The notes beneath the pieces are model-generated. The model was given only the letters and a program-made list of their open reading frames with translations, ran no database searches and had not been told where the DNA came from. Position numbers and translations under genes: made by a program. A DNA stretch of 64,000 nt from Actinotalea soli. GTDB lineage: Bacteria; Actinomycetota; Actinomycetes; Actinomycetales; Cellulomonadaceae. Each line of letters begins with the position of its first letter. The first letter of the stretch is position 1. The stretch covers positions 434,001-498,000 of the forward strand of contig NZ_JAGEMK010000002.1 in assembly GCF_017565425.1 (NCBI RefSeq), written 5' to 3'. Positions 50,190 through 58,918 of this stretch are shown here, piece by piece.

Positions 50190-50645
50190 ATGTCGACCCA
50201 GGGTTCCGAGAGCTCTGACCTCGGCCTCTTGGCCCTCGACCGGCAGGTCTGCTTCGCGCTCGCCGTCGCGGCGCGAGAGGTCATCGCGCTCTACAAGCCG
50301 CTGCTCGAGCCCCTCGGGATCACCCACCCCCAGTACCTGGTGATGCTCGCCCTGTGGGAGCGGGCGCCGATGCGAGTCGGTGAGCTCGCCGACCGGCTCA
50401 GCCTCGAGCCGGCCACGCTCTCCCCGCTCCTCAAGCGCCTCGAGGCGCACGGACTGGTCACACGTGAGCGGGACCCCCGCGACGACCGGGCCCTCGCGGT
50501 GACCCTGACGCCCGCCGGGAGAGCGGCGCGCGCGAAGGCGGTCGAGATCCCCGAGCAGGTGATGGCCGCGCTCGGGATGGGCCTCTCGGAGGTCGAGCAG
50601 CTGCGCGACGGGCTGCTCGGTGTGATCGCCGCCGCTCGTCGCTGA
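50190..50645 (+). CDS. ohrR: OhrR-like MarR family redox regulator
   Basis: A 151-residue regulator. Cys21 in LDRQVCFALAVA sits where OhrR proteins keep the peroxide-sensing cysteine. GITHPQYLVMLALWE and LEPATLSPLLKRLEAHGLVTR match the OhrR winged helix almost end to end. A TAGGCT box (50178-50183) 6 nt before the ATG suggests a leaderless transcript. OhrR normally represses the organic hydroperoxide reductase gene ohr; no ohr gene is adjacent, and the divergent gene encodes an unrelated 91-residue protein. Confidence 0.85.
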   Translation: MSTQGSESSDLGLLALDRQVCFALAVAAREVIALYKPLLEPLGITHPQYLVMLALWERAPMRVGELADRLSLEPATLSPLLKRLEAHGLVTRERDPRDDRALAVTLTPAGRAARAKAVEIPEQVMAALGMGLSEVEQLRDGLLGVIAAARR

Positions 50646-50722
50646 TCCTGGCGACCGGGCCGGGTGCGGGGCGAGGGGCCCTCGTTGCTGGGCGCGGTGC
50701 GGCCTGAGCCTGCGCATGCGTC

Positions 50723-50771
50723 GCGTTGTCAGATTGGGTTGACAACGCGCCTATGTCAGACCAGGCTGACA
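50723..50771 (+). promoter_or_regulatory. Two matched dyads TGTCA-N8-TGACA before the HTH/Clp_N genes
   Basis: Site 1 (50723-50748) has 9-bp perfect arms GCGTTGTCA/TGACAACGC around 8 nt. Site 2 (50754-50771) is TGTCA-N8-TGACA, ending 3 bp before the ATG at 50775. Centres are 27 bp apart. TTGACA inside site 1 (50739-50744) could double as a -35 element, so occupancy would block transcription. Confidence 0.65.
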
Positions 50772-50774
50772 CTC

Positions 50775-51017
50775 ATGGACCTGAGACAGGTGGAAGCAGC
50801 GGCGTCGACCGACAACCCTCAGGAGGGGTTGCGGATGGTCCTGGCACTGCACCGGCTGGCGGACAGGTTGGAGGACCTGCACGTCGCACGGGCCCGGGAG
50901 CAGGGGATGTCCTGGGCGGACATCGCCGTCGAGCTCCAGGTCACGCGCCAGACGGTGCACAAGAAGCACAGCCGACCACGCGGACCGCGCAGATGGGGGA
51001 ACCATGCTGATCTATGA
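50775..51017 (+). CDS. Small HTH protein paired with a Clp_N-domain protein
   Basis: An 80-residue protein with a helical N-terminus (LRMVLALHRLADRLEDLHV) and a helix-turn-helix at about residues 46-67 (MSWADIAVELQVTRQTVHKK), followed by a basic tail. It overlaps the Clp_N gene by 14 nt. Such pairs are known in actinobacteria. It is the likely protein binding the two TGTCA-N8-TGACA dyads immediately upstream, making an autoregulated operon. Confidence 0.75.
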   Translation: MDLRQVEAAASTDNPQEGLRMVLALHRLADRLEDLHVARAREQGMSWADIAVELQVTRQTVHKKHSRPRGPRRWGNHADL

Positions 51018-51618
51018 CGACTCGTTCGTCGCTGTCATGACCGCGACCAGCGACGAGGCCACGGCCCTGGGTGCGCGCGCCTACGGCTCCGAGCACGTGC
51101 TCCTGGGCTTGCTCGCCGCCGGCGACGGGCTGACCCAGCAGGTCGCGCGGACCTTCCCCGACCTGACGGCGACGGCCGTCCGTGAGGCCGTGCACGGCGG
51201 GCTCGACGACGCGCCGCACCTGGCTCGGCTCGGGATCGACGTCCACGCCCCGGAGGGTGCGTCGCGCGCCGAGGGGCCGGCCGGTGGCAGGAGGCCGCGC
51301 ACCAAGCACGCGCCCGAGCTGCAGGCAGCCCTCAACCGCGCGACGGCGACGTGGGGTCACCTGCGCAAGACCGGCGCCCTGCCCAAGGAGAGCACGCTGA
51401 GCAGCGCCGTCCTGTGGCTCGCGGTGCTCGAGCCCTCCGCTCGCGCGCCGCGGCTGCTCGAGGCGATGGGGATCGACCCGGACGGGGTGCGGGTGGCCGT
51501 GCTGTCCGCCCTGGTGGCACCGGGTGAGCCGGTGCCCACGTGGCCCGACGAGGTGCCGGTGGGGCCGGTCACCCGGCTCGTCCACCGGGTCTTCGGGCGC
51601 ACCAACGTGGCTGGCTGA
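51004..51618 (+). CDS. Clp_N-domain protein without ATPase modules
   Basis: A 204-residue protein. Residues about 10-65 match the first Clp N-terminal repeat (SDEATALGARAYGSEHVLLGLL), and 98-165 carry a divergent second repeat (HAPELQAALNRATATWG). No Walker motifs follow, so it is a stand-alone substrate- or adaptor-type domain, not a ClpC ATPase. Co-transcription with a HTH protein suggests a stress-responsive pair that binds unfolded proteins or modulates ClpC. Confidence 0.82.
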   Translation: MLIYDDSFVAVMTATSDEATALGARAYGSEHVLLGLLAAGDGLTQQVARTFPDLTATAVREAVHGGLDDAPHLARLGIDVHAPEGASRAEGPAGGRRPRTKHAPELQAALNRATATWGHLRKTGALPKESTLSSAVLWLAVLEPSARAPRLLEAMGIDPDGVRVAVLSALVAPGEPVPTWPDEVPVGPVTRLVHRVFGRTNVAG

Positions 51619-51678
51619 GGTCGCGACGTCGTCGATGGCGCCGAGCAACCTTGCGCCGCGCTCGCCCGTCTTCCATGC

Positions 51679-52314
51679 ATGAGAACCGCAGCAGGGGAGG
51701 GCGCCGTGGTCCAGGGCGACGGACCGTCGACGGCGACGGCGACGGCGTCGTTCGTGCCGGTCGTGGTGATGGACCGACCGGTCGGTCGCGATGCCGAGTT
51801 CACCACCTTCATGGCCGAAGCCCAGCCCCTGCTCGCGCGCATGGCGTGGTTGCTCTGCGGCGACGTCCACCGTGCCGAGGAGCTGGTCCAGCAGGCGCTG
51901 GTCCGCACCTACGTGGCGTGGCCCCGAGCCCGCGGCGGCGACCCGCTCGCCTACGCCCGCCGGACCCTCAGCAACTTGCGCATCGACACCTGGCGCAAGC
52001 ACCGCCCGGAGACGCTGCTGCCACCCGAGGAGATGCCCGGTGGGCTGGCGCCGTCGTCGGCGCAGCAGCACGCGGAGCGTGACGCGTTGGTGCGGGCCCT
52101 CCTCCGGCTCAGTCCGCAACGGCGCCGCGTCGTCGTGCTGCGGTACCTCATGGATCTCTCCGAGCGAGAGGTCGCCGATGACCTGAACATCTCCCTCGGC
52201 ACCGTCAAGTCGACCGCGCATCGCGGTCTCGAGCAGCTGCGTGGCCTGCTGGCCGACGTCGCTCCCCACCCCGACCACGCCACCCCCAGCCGCACGCGGA
52301 AGGACGACCGATGA
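51679..52314 (+). CDS. SigE-family ECF RNA polymerase sigma factor
   Basis: A 211-residue protein. Region 2 (about 42-105) has FMAEAQPLLARMAWLLCGD and YARRTLSNLRIDTWRK; region 4 (about 130-185) has LSPQRRRVVVLRYLMDLSE, VADDLNISLGTVKSTAHR and GLEQLRG. This is the SigE-70 subgroup common in actinobacteria. The first ~35 residues are not conserved-looking, so an internal start near GTG/ATG codons at 51760-51770 is possible. The stop overlaps the next gene (ATGA), which encodes the probable membrane partner. Confidence 0.88.
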   Translation: MRTAAGEGAVVQGDGPSTATATASFVPVVVMDRPVGRDAEFTTFMAEAQPLLARMAWLLCGDVHRAEELVQQALVRTYVAWPRARGGDPLAYARRTLSNLRIDTWRKHRPETLLPPEEMPGGLAPSSAQQHAERDALVRALLRLSPQRRRVVVLRYLMDLSEREVADDLNISLGTVKSTAHRGLEQLRGLLADVAPHPDHATPSRTRKDDR

Positions 52315-53357
52315 ATGAGCACGAGCAGTTCGGGCGGCACCTGAGGTCGCTCGCCGACCCCGTCCCGGCCATCGCGGTGGACCCGGATGCGATCCTCCGT
52401 TCGGGCCGGCGGCGGCGCGTGCTCCGCGCCGGTGGTACGACGGTCGTCACGGTGCTCGCCGTCGGCGGTCTCGCGGTCGGGGTGGTGGCCCTGCCCGGTG
52501 GGTCCACGCCGGAGGGTGACCAGACCGTCGTCCCGGCCGGGACCACGGTGCCGACCGACCCGGCTCCGGCCGCCTCCCCCGAGATCCCCCCGGTCGTCGT
52601 CGACCACGCGACAGGCACGGTGACCCTGCCGCTCGACGAGCTGACCCGGTCAGCGCGGGACGAGGCCGTCATCCAGGCCGCTGCCGAGCTGGTCACCGCG
52701 ACCTGTATGGCCGAGGCCGGATTCGGGGAGTACTGGGAGTTCGCCGGGGTGGTCATGCCGACCGGCCCCGAGGACCACGGGATCGACAGCCCTTACGGGG
52801 TCTGGCTCGCCGACGAGGTCCGCGAGCACGGCTACGAGGGCACCAGGTCCGCGCTGGACTCCCCGCGACGTGGGCTCCCGCTGGACGCCCCCGCGCGGGA
52901 GGCGCTCGAGGGCTGCCACCGCGCACCGCTCGAGGCGGGTCTGTTCTCCGACCAGAGCGTCGCGGACGAGTGGGACGCCGTCGCCCCCCGCGGCGTGACC
53001 CCGACCGGGTACACCGAGGAGGCCCGTGCGATCGTCGAGGAGTGGGCGGCATGCCTGCGGGAGAACGACGTCGACCCCCCGGCTCAGGACGGGGACCGCA
53101 TCCCCGTCGGCGTCCCGGAGGGGGCCCTCGGTGCGCCCTTCGAGGAGCAGGTGCGCATCGGCCTGATCGACGTCGCCTGCAAGGATCGTGTGGACCTGGT
53201 GCGGCGCCTCGCCGAGATCGACGCCGCCGAGGAGACCGCCTACCTCGAGCGCGGCGGGCGTGAGTACCTCGAGGAACGCGGAGCCGTGGAGCAGGCGCAG
53301 CTGCAGGTGGCTGAGGATGTCCTCGCCGACGCGGGCGTCATCCTTCCGGAGGGGTGA
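52311..53357 (+). CDS. Single-pass membrane protein coupled to the sigma factor
   Basis: A 348-residue protein. About 35 cytoplasmic residues (RSLADPVPAIAVDPDAIL, then RRRR) precede one membrane segment (about 40-62). Outside are a Thr/Pro/Ala linker and an acidic domain with conserved-looking cysteines (ATCMAEAGF, EGCHRAP, AACLREN, DVACKDR). The short inner part lacks the zinc anti-sigma HxxxCxxC motif, but translational coupling to the sigma gene suggests it senses an outside signal or restrains the sigma factor. Confidence 0.7.
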   Translation: MNEHEQFGRHLRSLADPVPAIAVDPDAILRSGRRRRVLRAGGTTVVTVLAVGGLAVGVVALPGGSTPEGDQTVVPAGTTVPTDPAPAASPEIPPVVVDHATGTVTLPLDELTRSARDEAVIQAAAELVTATCMAEAGFGEYWEFAGVVMPTGPEDHGIDSPYGVWLADEVREHGYEGTRSALDSPRRGLPLDAPAREALEGCHRAPLEAGLFSDQSVADEWDAVAPRGVTPTGYTEEARAIVEEWAACLRENDVDPPAQDGDRIPVGVPEGALGAPFEEQVRIGLIDVACKDRVDLVRRLAEIDAAEETAYLERGGREYLEERGAVEQAQLQVAEDVLADAGVILPEG

Positions 53358-53367
53358 GCGGCACCCG

Positions 53368-54627
53368 TCAGAGCCGCTCCAGGATCCGGTCCAGGATCGC
53401 CACGCGGTCGAACTGGAGGGCGTGCTCGCGCGCCGCGGCCTCGGCCTCGGCCCGCTGCTCGGCGCCCAGGGCGAGGACCTCGTCGAGGGCCTTCGCGATG
53501 GCGGCCGGGTCCTCGACCGGGACGATGACGGCGCAGTCCCCGACGGCCTCGCCGATGCCGCCGGTGTCGGTGGTGATGACGGGGCCCCCGCCCGCGAGCA
53601 TCTTCTCGACGAGGGCGATGCCGAAGGTCTCGGTGAACTCGGGCAGGGGCTTGCTGGGCAGCACGTAGGCCGCGGCGTGGGCCATGAGGTGGGGCTTCTC
53701 GGCGTCGTCCACGTCGTCGAGGAAGGTGATGCGGTGCGCGACGGTCGAGGTCGAGGCGATCGCCCGCAGCCGCTTGGCCTCGGGGCCGTTCCCCGCGACG
53801 ACCAGGCGCACGTCGTGGTGGGCCTGGCTGTGCTCGAAGCCCGCGATGAGGTCGTCGACCCCCTTGGCGGCGCTCAGCCGCGACAGGAACAGCAGGTAGC
53901 CGTCGTGCTCGAGCCCGCGCCTCTCGAGCACCTCGCGGCCGTCCCGGGGGTCCAGGTCCAGGTAGGCGCTCGTGTCGATCGCCGGGTAGGAGATCGCCAC
54001 GCGCTCACGGCACTGGGCGGCGAAGGTGGTGCCGTGCCGGGCGTCGATCGCCTCGGCCTCGGCGACGATGATCTCGCGGGTGTACTCCGAGACCGCGAGG
54101 CACACGTCGTGCTCCAGGTAGCTGGTCAGCACGTGGGCCGCGGCCCCCCAACGCCCCTCCTCGACGCAGGCCCGGACCACGTTGGTCACGTCCGAGCCCA
54201 CGGCCTCGGCCACGGTGGTGACGTCCACCGGCAGGCCCGTGGCCCTCGCGATGCGCACCGCGTCCGCCACGGCCATCGCGTGAGGGCTCAGGTACAGCGA
54301 CATCGCGACGGTCGGCACCCCGTCGGTGAACAGCTCGACCAGTCGCCCGGTCAGCCCCGCGAGGTAGCGGCCGTCGGGCACCTTGTAGTCGCCCACCGGC
54401 TCGGGACGTTCCACGTGGATCCCGGCGCTGTAGGGGAGCACCCGGTCCAAGGGCTTGAGGGGCAGCCCGGTCTCGACCAGCCGGTCGATCGGCCAGGTGA
54501 CGATGCGCACCTCGTCGAAGCCACGGTCCAGGGCTGCCTCGGCGAGGTTGCGGGCCTCGCCCGAGTGCCCGCAGATCACCGGGTCGGCGCGCACCACGAT
54601 GACCAGGCGCCGGGTGGGTCGGGTCAT
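53368..54627 (-). CDS. Family 4 glycosyltransferase
   Basis: A 419-residue GT-B enzyme. The N-terminal domain begins LVIVVRADPVICGHSGEARN; the C-terminal nucleotide-sugar domain has FLSRLSAAKGVDDLIAGFEH, VVAGNGPEAKRL and the E-x7-E motif region PEFTETFGIALVEKMLAGG, typical of GT4. No signal peptide, so cytoplasmic. The start ATG 54627 overlaps the stop of the GH92 gene, so the two are translated together; sugar transfer and a mannosidase-type hydrolase may act on the same glycan or solute. Confidence 0.9.
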   Translation of the reverse strand: MTRPTRRLVIVVRADPVICGHSGEARNLAEAALDRGFDEVRIVTWPIDRLVETGLPLKPLDRVLPYSAGIHVERPEPVGDYKVPDGRYLAGLTGRLVELFTDGVPTVAMSLYLSPHAMAVADAVRIARATGLPVDVTTVAEAVGSDVTNVVRACVEEGRWGAAAHVLTSYLEHDVCLAVSEYTREIIVAEAEAIDARHGTTFAAQCRERVAISYPAIDTSAYLDLDPRDGREVLERRGLEHDGYLLFLSRLSAAKGVDDLIAGFEHSQAHHDVRLVVAGNGPEAKRLRAIASTSTVAHRITFLDDVDDAEKPHLMAHAAAYVLPSKPLPEFTETFGIALVEKMLAGGGPVITTDTGGIGEAVGDCAVIVPVEDPAAIAKALDEVLALGAEQRAEAEAAAREHALQFDRVAILDRILERL

Positions 54628-56900
54628 CGTGGGCCTCCGGTGCGCTGAGTGGTGAGGGGGTCGCTGGGTGGGGTGGGCTCCCGCGAGGACCGGGACGGCC
54701 CCGGGGAGGACGGGGGCCGGGTGGTCGTGCCCCACCCGGTCGGCGTGGGACCGAGCTCGAGGTGCAGGCGGCCTCCGCGGTGCAGCTCGTTCCCGGTGAG
54801 CCAGGTGCGGTCCAGCGGGACGCCGTCCAGGGAGGCGGCGCGCACGTACTGGGCCGGGCCGTCGGACTCGGGCTCGACGAACCCCGAGGTCTCGATCGTC
54901 AGGCTCGCGTCGCTCCCCGCCCCGCCGACGTCGATCCGCGCCTCGCGCCACGACGGCGCATTGATCAGGGCGAGGTTCTGCCCCGCGACCGGGAAGAGGC
55001 CCAGCGAGGCCCACACGTACCAGGAGCTCAGGCCCCCCGAGTCGTCGTTGCCGGGCAGACCACCACGGCCCGTGCCGAACCGCTGGTGCACGGCCGCGTG
55101 CACGACGTCGGCCGTGCGGTCCGGGCGACCCGCGTACTGGTAGGCCCACGGGGCCTCCATGTCGGGCTCGTTGTTGAGGCCCTCGAAGCGGCTCAGGGCG
55201 TAGCCGGCGGCCATCTCCGCGACCGAGGGCCGCACCCCGGGCTGGGTCACCGGCGGCGCCCCGACGCCGAAGAACCGGTCGAGCAGGTCGATGAAGGCGC
55301 CCTCGCCCCCCGCTAGGCCGATCCGTGCGGCCATGTCGTGCACCAGGCGGAAGGAGTAGTTCCACGGCCCGCCCTCGTAGAAGGTCGAGTCCTGGAGCAG
55401 CCCCGTGGCCGGGTCCAGGGCGTTGGCCCACTGCGCGGCGAGCGGCGTGAACTGGCTGGCCAGGGCGCGGTCACCCACGTGCTCGGCGACCTTGGCGGTG
55501 CACCAGTACCCGAACGCCAGGTCCAGGGTGTGGCTGATGGGGTGCACCTTCCCGCGCAGCAGGAAGTCCTCGCCGTAGGTGCGCCGCAGGTCGTTGTGCA
55601 TGTGCACCAGGGCCCAGTCCCAGTCCATGCCGGGCAGCCCGAGCTCGCACAGGTCGGCCAGGAAGGTGTGGGCCAGGGCGCTGGCCTGTCGGGAGAACTG
55701 GTCGGCCCCCCGGGCCATGCGGTACCCGATCGGGAGGTTGCCCTCCTCCTCGGAGATGTAGAGCAGGGCCTGCGCGAGCTCGACCGCGCGCTCGGGCATC
55801 AGCAGGGTCAGCAGCGGCAGCTGCGTGCGGTAGATGTCCCACATGGTCGCGATGTCGAAGGCGAAGGCGCCGTCGGCGGGCCAGAAGGGGCTCTCCCCCG
55901 GGGCCAGGCAGGGCTTGATGAGGGAGTGGTAGAGCGCCGTCGAGAAGACCGTGCTGCGCTCGGCCGACGGCGAGTCCACGGTCACCGTGCCCAGGTGCTC
56001 GCTCCAGGTCTGCGCGGTGGCCTCACGGCGCGCGTCGAACCCACCAGCCAGGCTCCGGGCCGGGCCGCAGTCCGCCTCGAGGTTGGCGCGGGCCTGCTCG
56101 ACGCCCCGGAGCGAGAACCCGAGCCTCACCTCGACCACCTGGCCGGGCTCGCTGGGCCCCGCCCACATGAGGCCGAAGGGACGCAGCGTCGTCGGGCGGA
56201 TGTGGTCGAAGTCCAGGCGGGTGCCGCCCGGCATGAGGCGGCGGTCGTACCAGAGCATCTGCCGCCAGGGGGCGTCGCACTCGACGTGCACCGCGAGCGG
56301 CGCCCCCTCGACCACCACCTCGCCCTGGGCGACGCCGGGCTTGAGGGTGTGCAGGTGGGCCCGCAGCGGCACGGTCTGGCCGAAGGGGATCGCCAGCCCA
56401 CCCAGGGACAGGTCGATCACCACGCGGGCGTCGCGGTGCGCAGGGAAGGTGTAGCGGTGGATCGCGCTCTTGGGGCCGACCGTCACCTCGCAGCGCACCC
56501 CCGAGCCGAGGGTCGCCGCGTACCAACCGGGCTCGGCCTCCTCGTCGGTGAGGTCCCACAGCTGGCCCAGGTCGTCCAGGGGCTGCAGCATCGGCGTGAC
56601 GCGCAGGTAGTTGTAGTACTTGCGGATCGCCCCGGTGCCCGACTGCTGGAAGTGCGTGAACCCGGACGCCACCTGCCGGTCGTGCAGGGCCGTGGGCAGG
56701 CCCTCGGTGCTCAGGTCGTAGCGCCCGTAACCGGTGGGGTAGGCCCCCGAGTAGGCGCAGGCCGAGACCATGCCCAAGGGGTACGTGGCCCCCGGGTGGG
56801 TGTTGCCGACCTGGGGCTTGGGCGCCCACCACGTCGCCGCCAGCCCCGTCGGTGGGGGCAGGTCGGTGATCTCGGTCCCGATGAACGGGTCGACGTCCAT
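54624..56900 (-). CDS. Glycoside hydrolase family 92 (alpha-mannosidase type), no signal peptide
   Basis: A 758-residue protein starting MDVDPFIGTEI. GH92 signatures are NTHPGATYPLGMVSACAYSG near the start, MWDIYRTQLPLLTLL in the barrel, FEGLNNEPDMEAPWAYQY with the general-acid Glu, and GNDDSGGLSSWYVWASLG with the base Asp and calcium site. GH92 enzymes are calcium-dependent exo-alpha-mannosidases and usually exported; here no signal peptide precedes the domain, pointing to an intracellular role. It is divergent from the GH15 gene by 143 nt and is coupled to the GT4 gene downstream. Confidence 0.9.
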   Translation of the reverse strand: MDVDPFIGTEITDLPPPTGLAATWWAPKPQVGNTHPGATYPLGMVSACAYSGAYPTGYGRYDLSTEGLPTALHDRQVASGFTHFQQSGTGAIRKYYNYLRVTPMLQPLDDLGQLWDLTDEEAEPGWYAATLGSGVRCEVTVGPKSAIHRYTFPAHRDARVVIDLSLGGLAIPFGQTVPLRAHLHTLKPGVAQGEVVVEGAPLAVHVECDAPWRQMLWYDRRLMPGGTRLDFDHIRPTTLRPFGLMWAGPSEPGQVVEVRLGFSLRGVEQARANLEADCGPARSLAGGFDARREATAQTWSEHLGTVTVDSPSAERSTVFSTALYHSLIKPCLAPGESPFWPADGAFAFDIATMWDIYRTQLPLLTLLMPERAVELAQALLYISEEEGNLPIGYRMARGADQFSRQASALAHTFLADLCELGLPGMDWDWALVHMHNDLRRTYGEDFLLRGKVHPISHTLDLAFGYWCTAKVAEHVGDRALASQFTPLAAQWANALDPATGLLQDSTFYEGGPWNYSFRLVHDMAARIGLAGGEGAFIDLLDRFFGVGAPPVTQPGVRPSVAEMAAGYALSRFEGLNNEPDMEAPWAYQYAGRPDRTADVVHAAVHQRFGTGRGGLPGNDDSGGLSSWYVWASLGLFPVAGQNLALINAPSWREARIDVGGAGSDASLTIETSGFVEPESDGPAQYVRAASLDGVPLDRTWLTGNELHRGGRLHLELGPTPTGWGTTTRPPSSPGPSRSSREPTPPSDPLTTQRTGGPR

Positions 56901-57043
56901 GTCCGGACGGTACGAGCCGCAGGTGTCCGGGGCGTTGCGCGCCGGTGTCGTTCGAGTTGTGCGGGTGCGGTGCGGGCCGGGCCGACCGAGGATGAGGGCT
57001 CCGCCCGACGCTCCCGCCCCGTCGGCCCCCACCGGAAGGCCCC

Positions 57044-58906
57044 ATGAACGACCAGCCCCTGGACAACCTCGACGGCGACCGTGACCACGCGACGGCCGGC
57101 TCGGGTCATGACGGTGAGGACCACCTGCGGGCCCCCGCGCCCCGCGTGGACGGTTACGCCCCGCTGCGCAGCTACGCGGCGATCGGGGACGGCCGGACCG
57201 TCGCCCTGATCGCGGAGGACGGTCGGATCGACTGGTACCCGACCCCCGACCTGCACTCGCCCCCCGCCTTCGCGGCGGTGCTCGACGAGGAGGACGGCGG
57301 CCAGGTCGACCTGGCGCCGGTCGACGAGTACCGCATGAGGCGGGCTTACGTCGTCGGCACCAACGTGCTGGTGACGACCTTCGTGACCGCGACGGGCACG
57401 GTCCGGGTGACCGACTCGCTCAACACCGGTGTGGCCGGGCGGCTGCCCTGGAGCGAGCTCGGTCGTCGGGTCGAGGGGGTCGAGGGGGAGGTGTCGATGG
57501 CCTGGCGGGTGGCCCCCGGCACGATGTTCGGCGAGCGGTCCCCGTGGGTCGAGCACAGCCCGCACGGGCCCGTGCTGCGTGCGGGCTGCGTCACCGTCGC
57601 CGTGCCGACCCTGGGCGAGATGACCACCGTGGCCCAGGAGCAGGACATCAGCGGCGTCTTCACCACCTCCCCCGGGTCCCGGCACCTGGTGGGCCTCGCC
57701 GCGACCCACGACGAGCCCGTCCACGTCCCGGTCCCCGAGGACGTCGACGCCGGGATCGACCGCACGATCGCGAACTGGCGGGTGTGGAGCCGGGAGTTCC
57801 ACTACGACGGCCCCTGGGGCAAGGCGGTGCAGCGCTCGGCCCTCGCCCTCAAGCTGCTCATCCAGTCCGCGACCGGGTCGGTCGCCGCGGCCGCCACGAC
57901 CTCCCTGCCCGAGAGCTGGGCCGGGGGCAAGAACTGGGACTACCGGTACTCCTGGCACCGGGACACCGCGCACACCGTCGACGCCCTCTTCGGCTTCGGG
58001 CTGCGCGAGGAGACCCACGCCGCGATCAGCTGGACCCTGCGGACCCTGCGCAACCCCGACATGCAGGTGTTCTACGAGCTCGACGGGTCCGAGCCCCGAC
58101 CGCCCCGCGAGCTGGACCTGCCGGGATGGCGGGGCGTCGGACCGGTGGTGGACGGCAACCCCGCGGCCCGACAGCTGCAGCTGGGCGTCTACGGGGACGT
58201 CATGGGCGTGGTCCGGACCTACGTCGACCACGGGCACCTGCTCGACGCCGAGACCGCCCGCACCCTCGCCGCCCTGGCCGACGCGGCCTGCGACGCCTGG
58301 CGGAGGCCCGACTCGGGCATGTGGGAGCTGCCCGAGCTGCGGCACTACACGACCTCGAAGCTTGGCTGCTGGCAGGCCCTGCGCTGCGCGGCGCACCTGG
58401 CCGAGGAGGGGCACCTGCCCGCGAGCCCTGACAGGTGGGCGGCCGAGGCCGAGCGCATCCGGGCCTGGGTCGAGCGGGAGTGCTGGTCCCCCGAGCTGCA
58501 GGCCTACGTGATGTACCCGGGCTCGGACTCCCTCGACACCTCGATCCTGCTGCACGCGCACAGCGGGTTCGACCGGACCGAGCGGATGAGCACCACCATC
58601 GACGCCCTGCGCCGCGAGCTCGGCCACGGCCCGCACCTGTACCGCTACACCGGGATGCGCGAGGAGGAGGGGGCCTTCGTGGCCTGCGGGTTCTGGGGGG
58701 TCGCGGCCCTCGCCCAGGTGGGCCGCACCGAGGAGGCGCGCCAGTGGATGGACGAGCTGCTCGAGACGGCGAACGACGTCGGCATCTGGACCGAGATGAT
58801 CGACCCGGGCACGGGGGAGTTCCTCGGCAACCTGCCCCAGGCGCTCAGCCACCTGGCGCTCATCGAGGCGGCGACGGCGCTGGGGTCGGGGCTCGAAGGA
58901 CGGTGA
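57044..58906 (+). CDS. Glycoside hydrolase family 15 (glucoamylase/trehalase-like)
   Basis: A 620-residue protein. After a 30-residue acidic lead, an N-terminal beta domain (APLRSYAAIGDGRTVALIAEDG then RIDWYPTPDL) precedes the (alpha/alpha)6 barrel. NWDYRYSWHRD is at 297-307; the acid is probably Glu428 in SGMWELP, and the base lies in the EEEGAFVACGFW segment from Glu540. This is the actinobacterial type that includes trehalases and glucan hydrolases. The usual H after WE...RG is not in the standard form, so activity should not be presumed. Cytoplasmic. Confidence 0.9.
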   Translation: MNDQPLDNLDGDRDHATAGSGHDGEDHLRAPAPRVDGYAPLRSYAAIGDGRTVALIAEDGRIDWYPTPDLHSPPAFAAVLDEEDGGQVDLAPVDEYRMRRAYVVGTNVLVTTFVTATGTVRVTDSLNTGVAGRLPWSELGRRVEGVEGEVSMAWRVAPGTMFGERSPWVEHSPHGPVLRAGCVTVAVPTLGEMTTVAQEQDISGVFTTSPGSRHLVGLAATHDEPVHVPVPEDVDAGIDRTIANWRVWSREFHYDGPWGKAVQRSALALKLLIQSATGSVAAAATTSLPESWAGGKNWDYRYSWHRDTAHTVDALFGFGLREETHAAISWTLRTLRNPDMQVFYELDGSEPRPPRELDLPGWRGVGPVVDGNPAARQLQLGVYGDVMGVVRTYVDHGHLLDAETARTLAALADAACDAWRRPDSGMWELPELRHYTTSKLGCWQALRCAAHLAEEGHLPASPDRWAAEAERIRAWVERECWSPELQAYVMYPGSDSLDTSILLHAHSGFDRTERMSTTIDALRRELGHGPHLYRYTGMREEEGAFVACGFWGVAALAQVGRTEEARQWMDELLETANDVGIWTEMIDPGTGEFLGNLPQALSHLALIEAATALGSGLEGR

Positions 58907-58918
58907 CCTGCGGACGGG

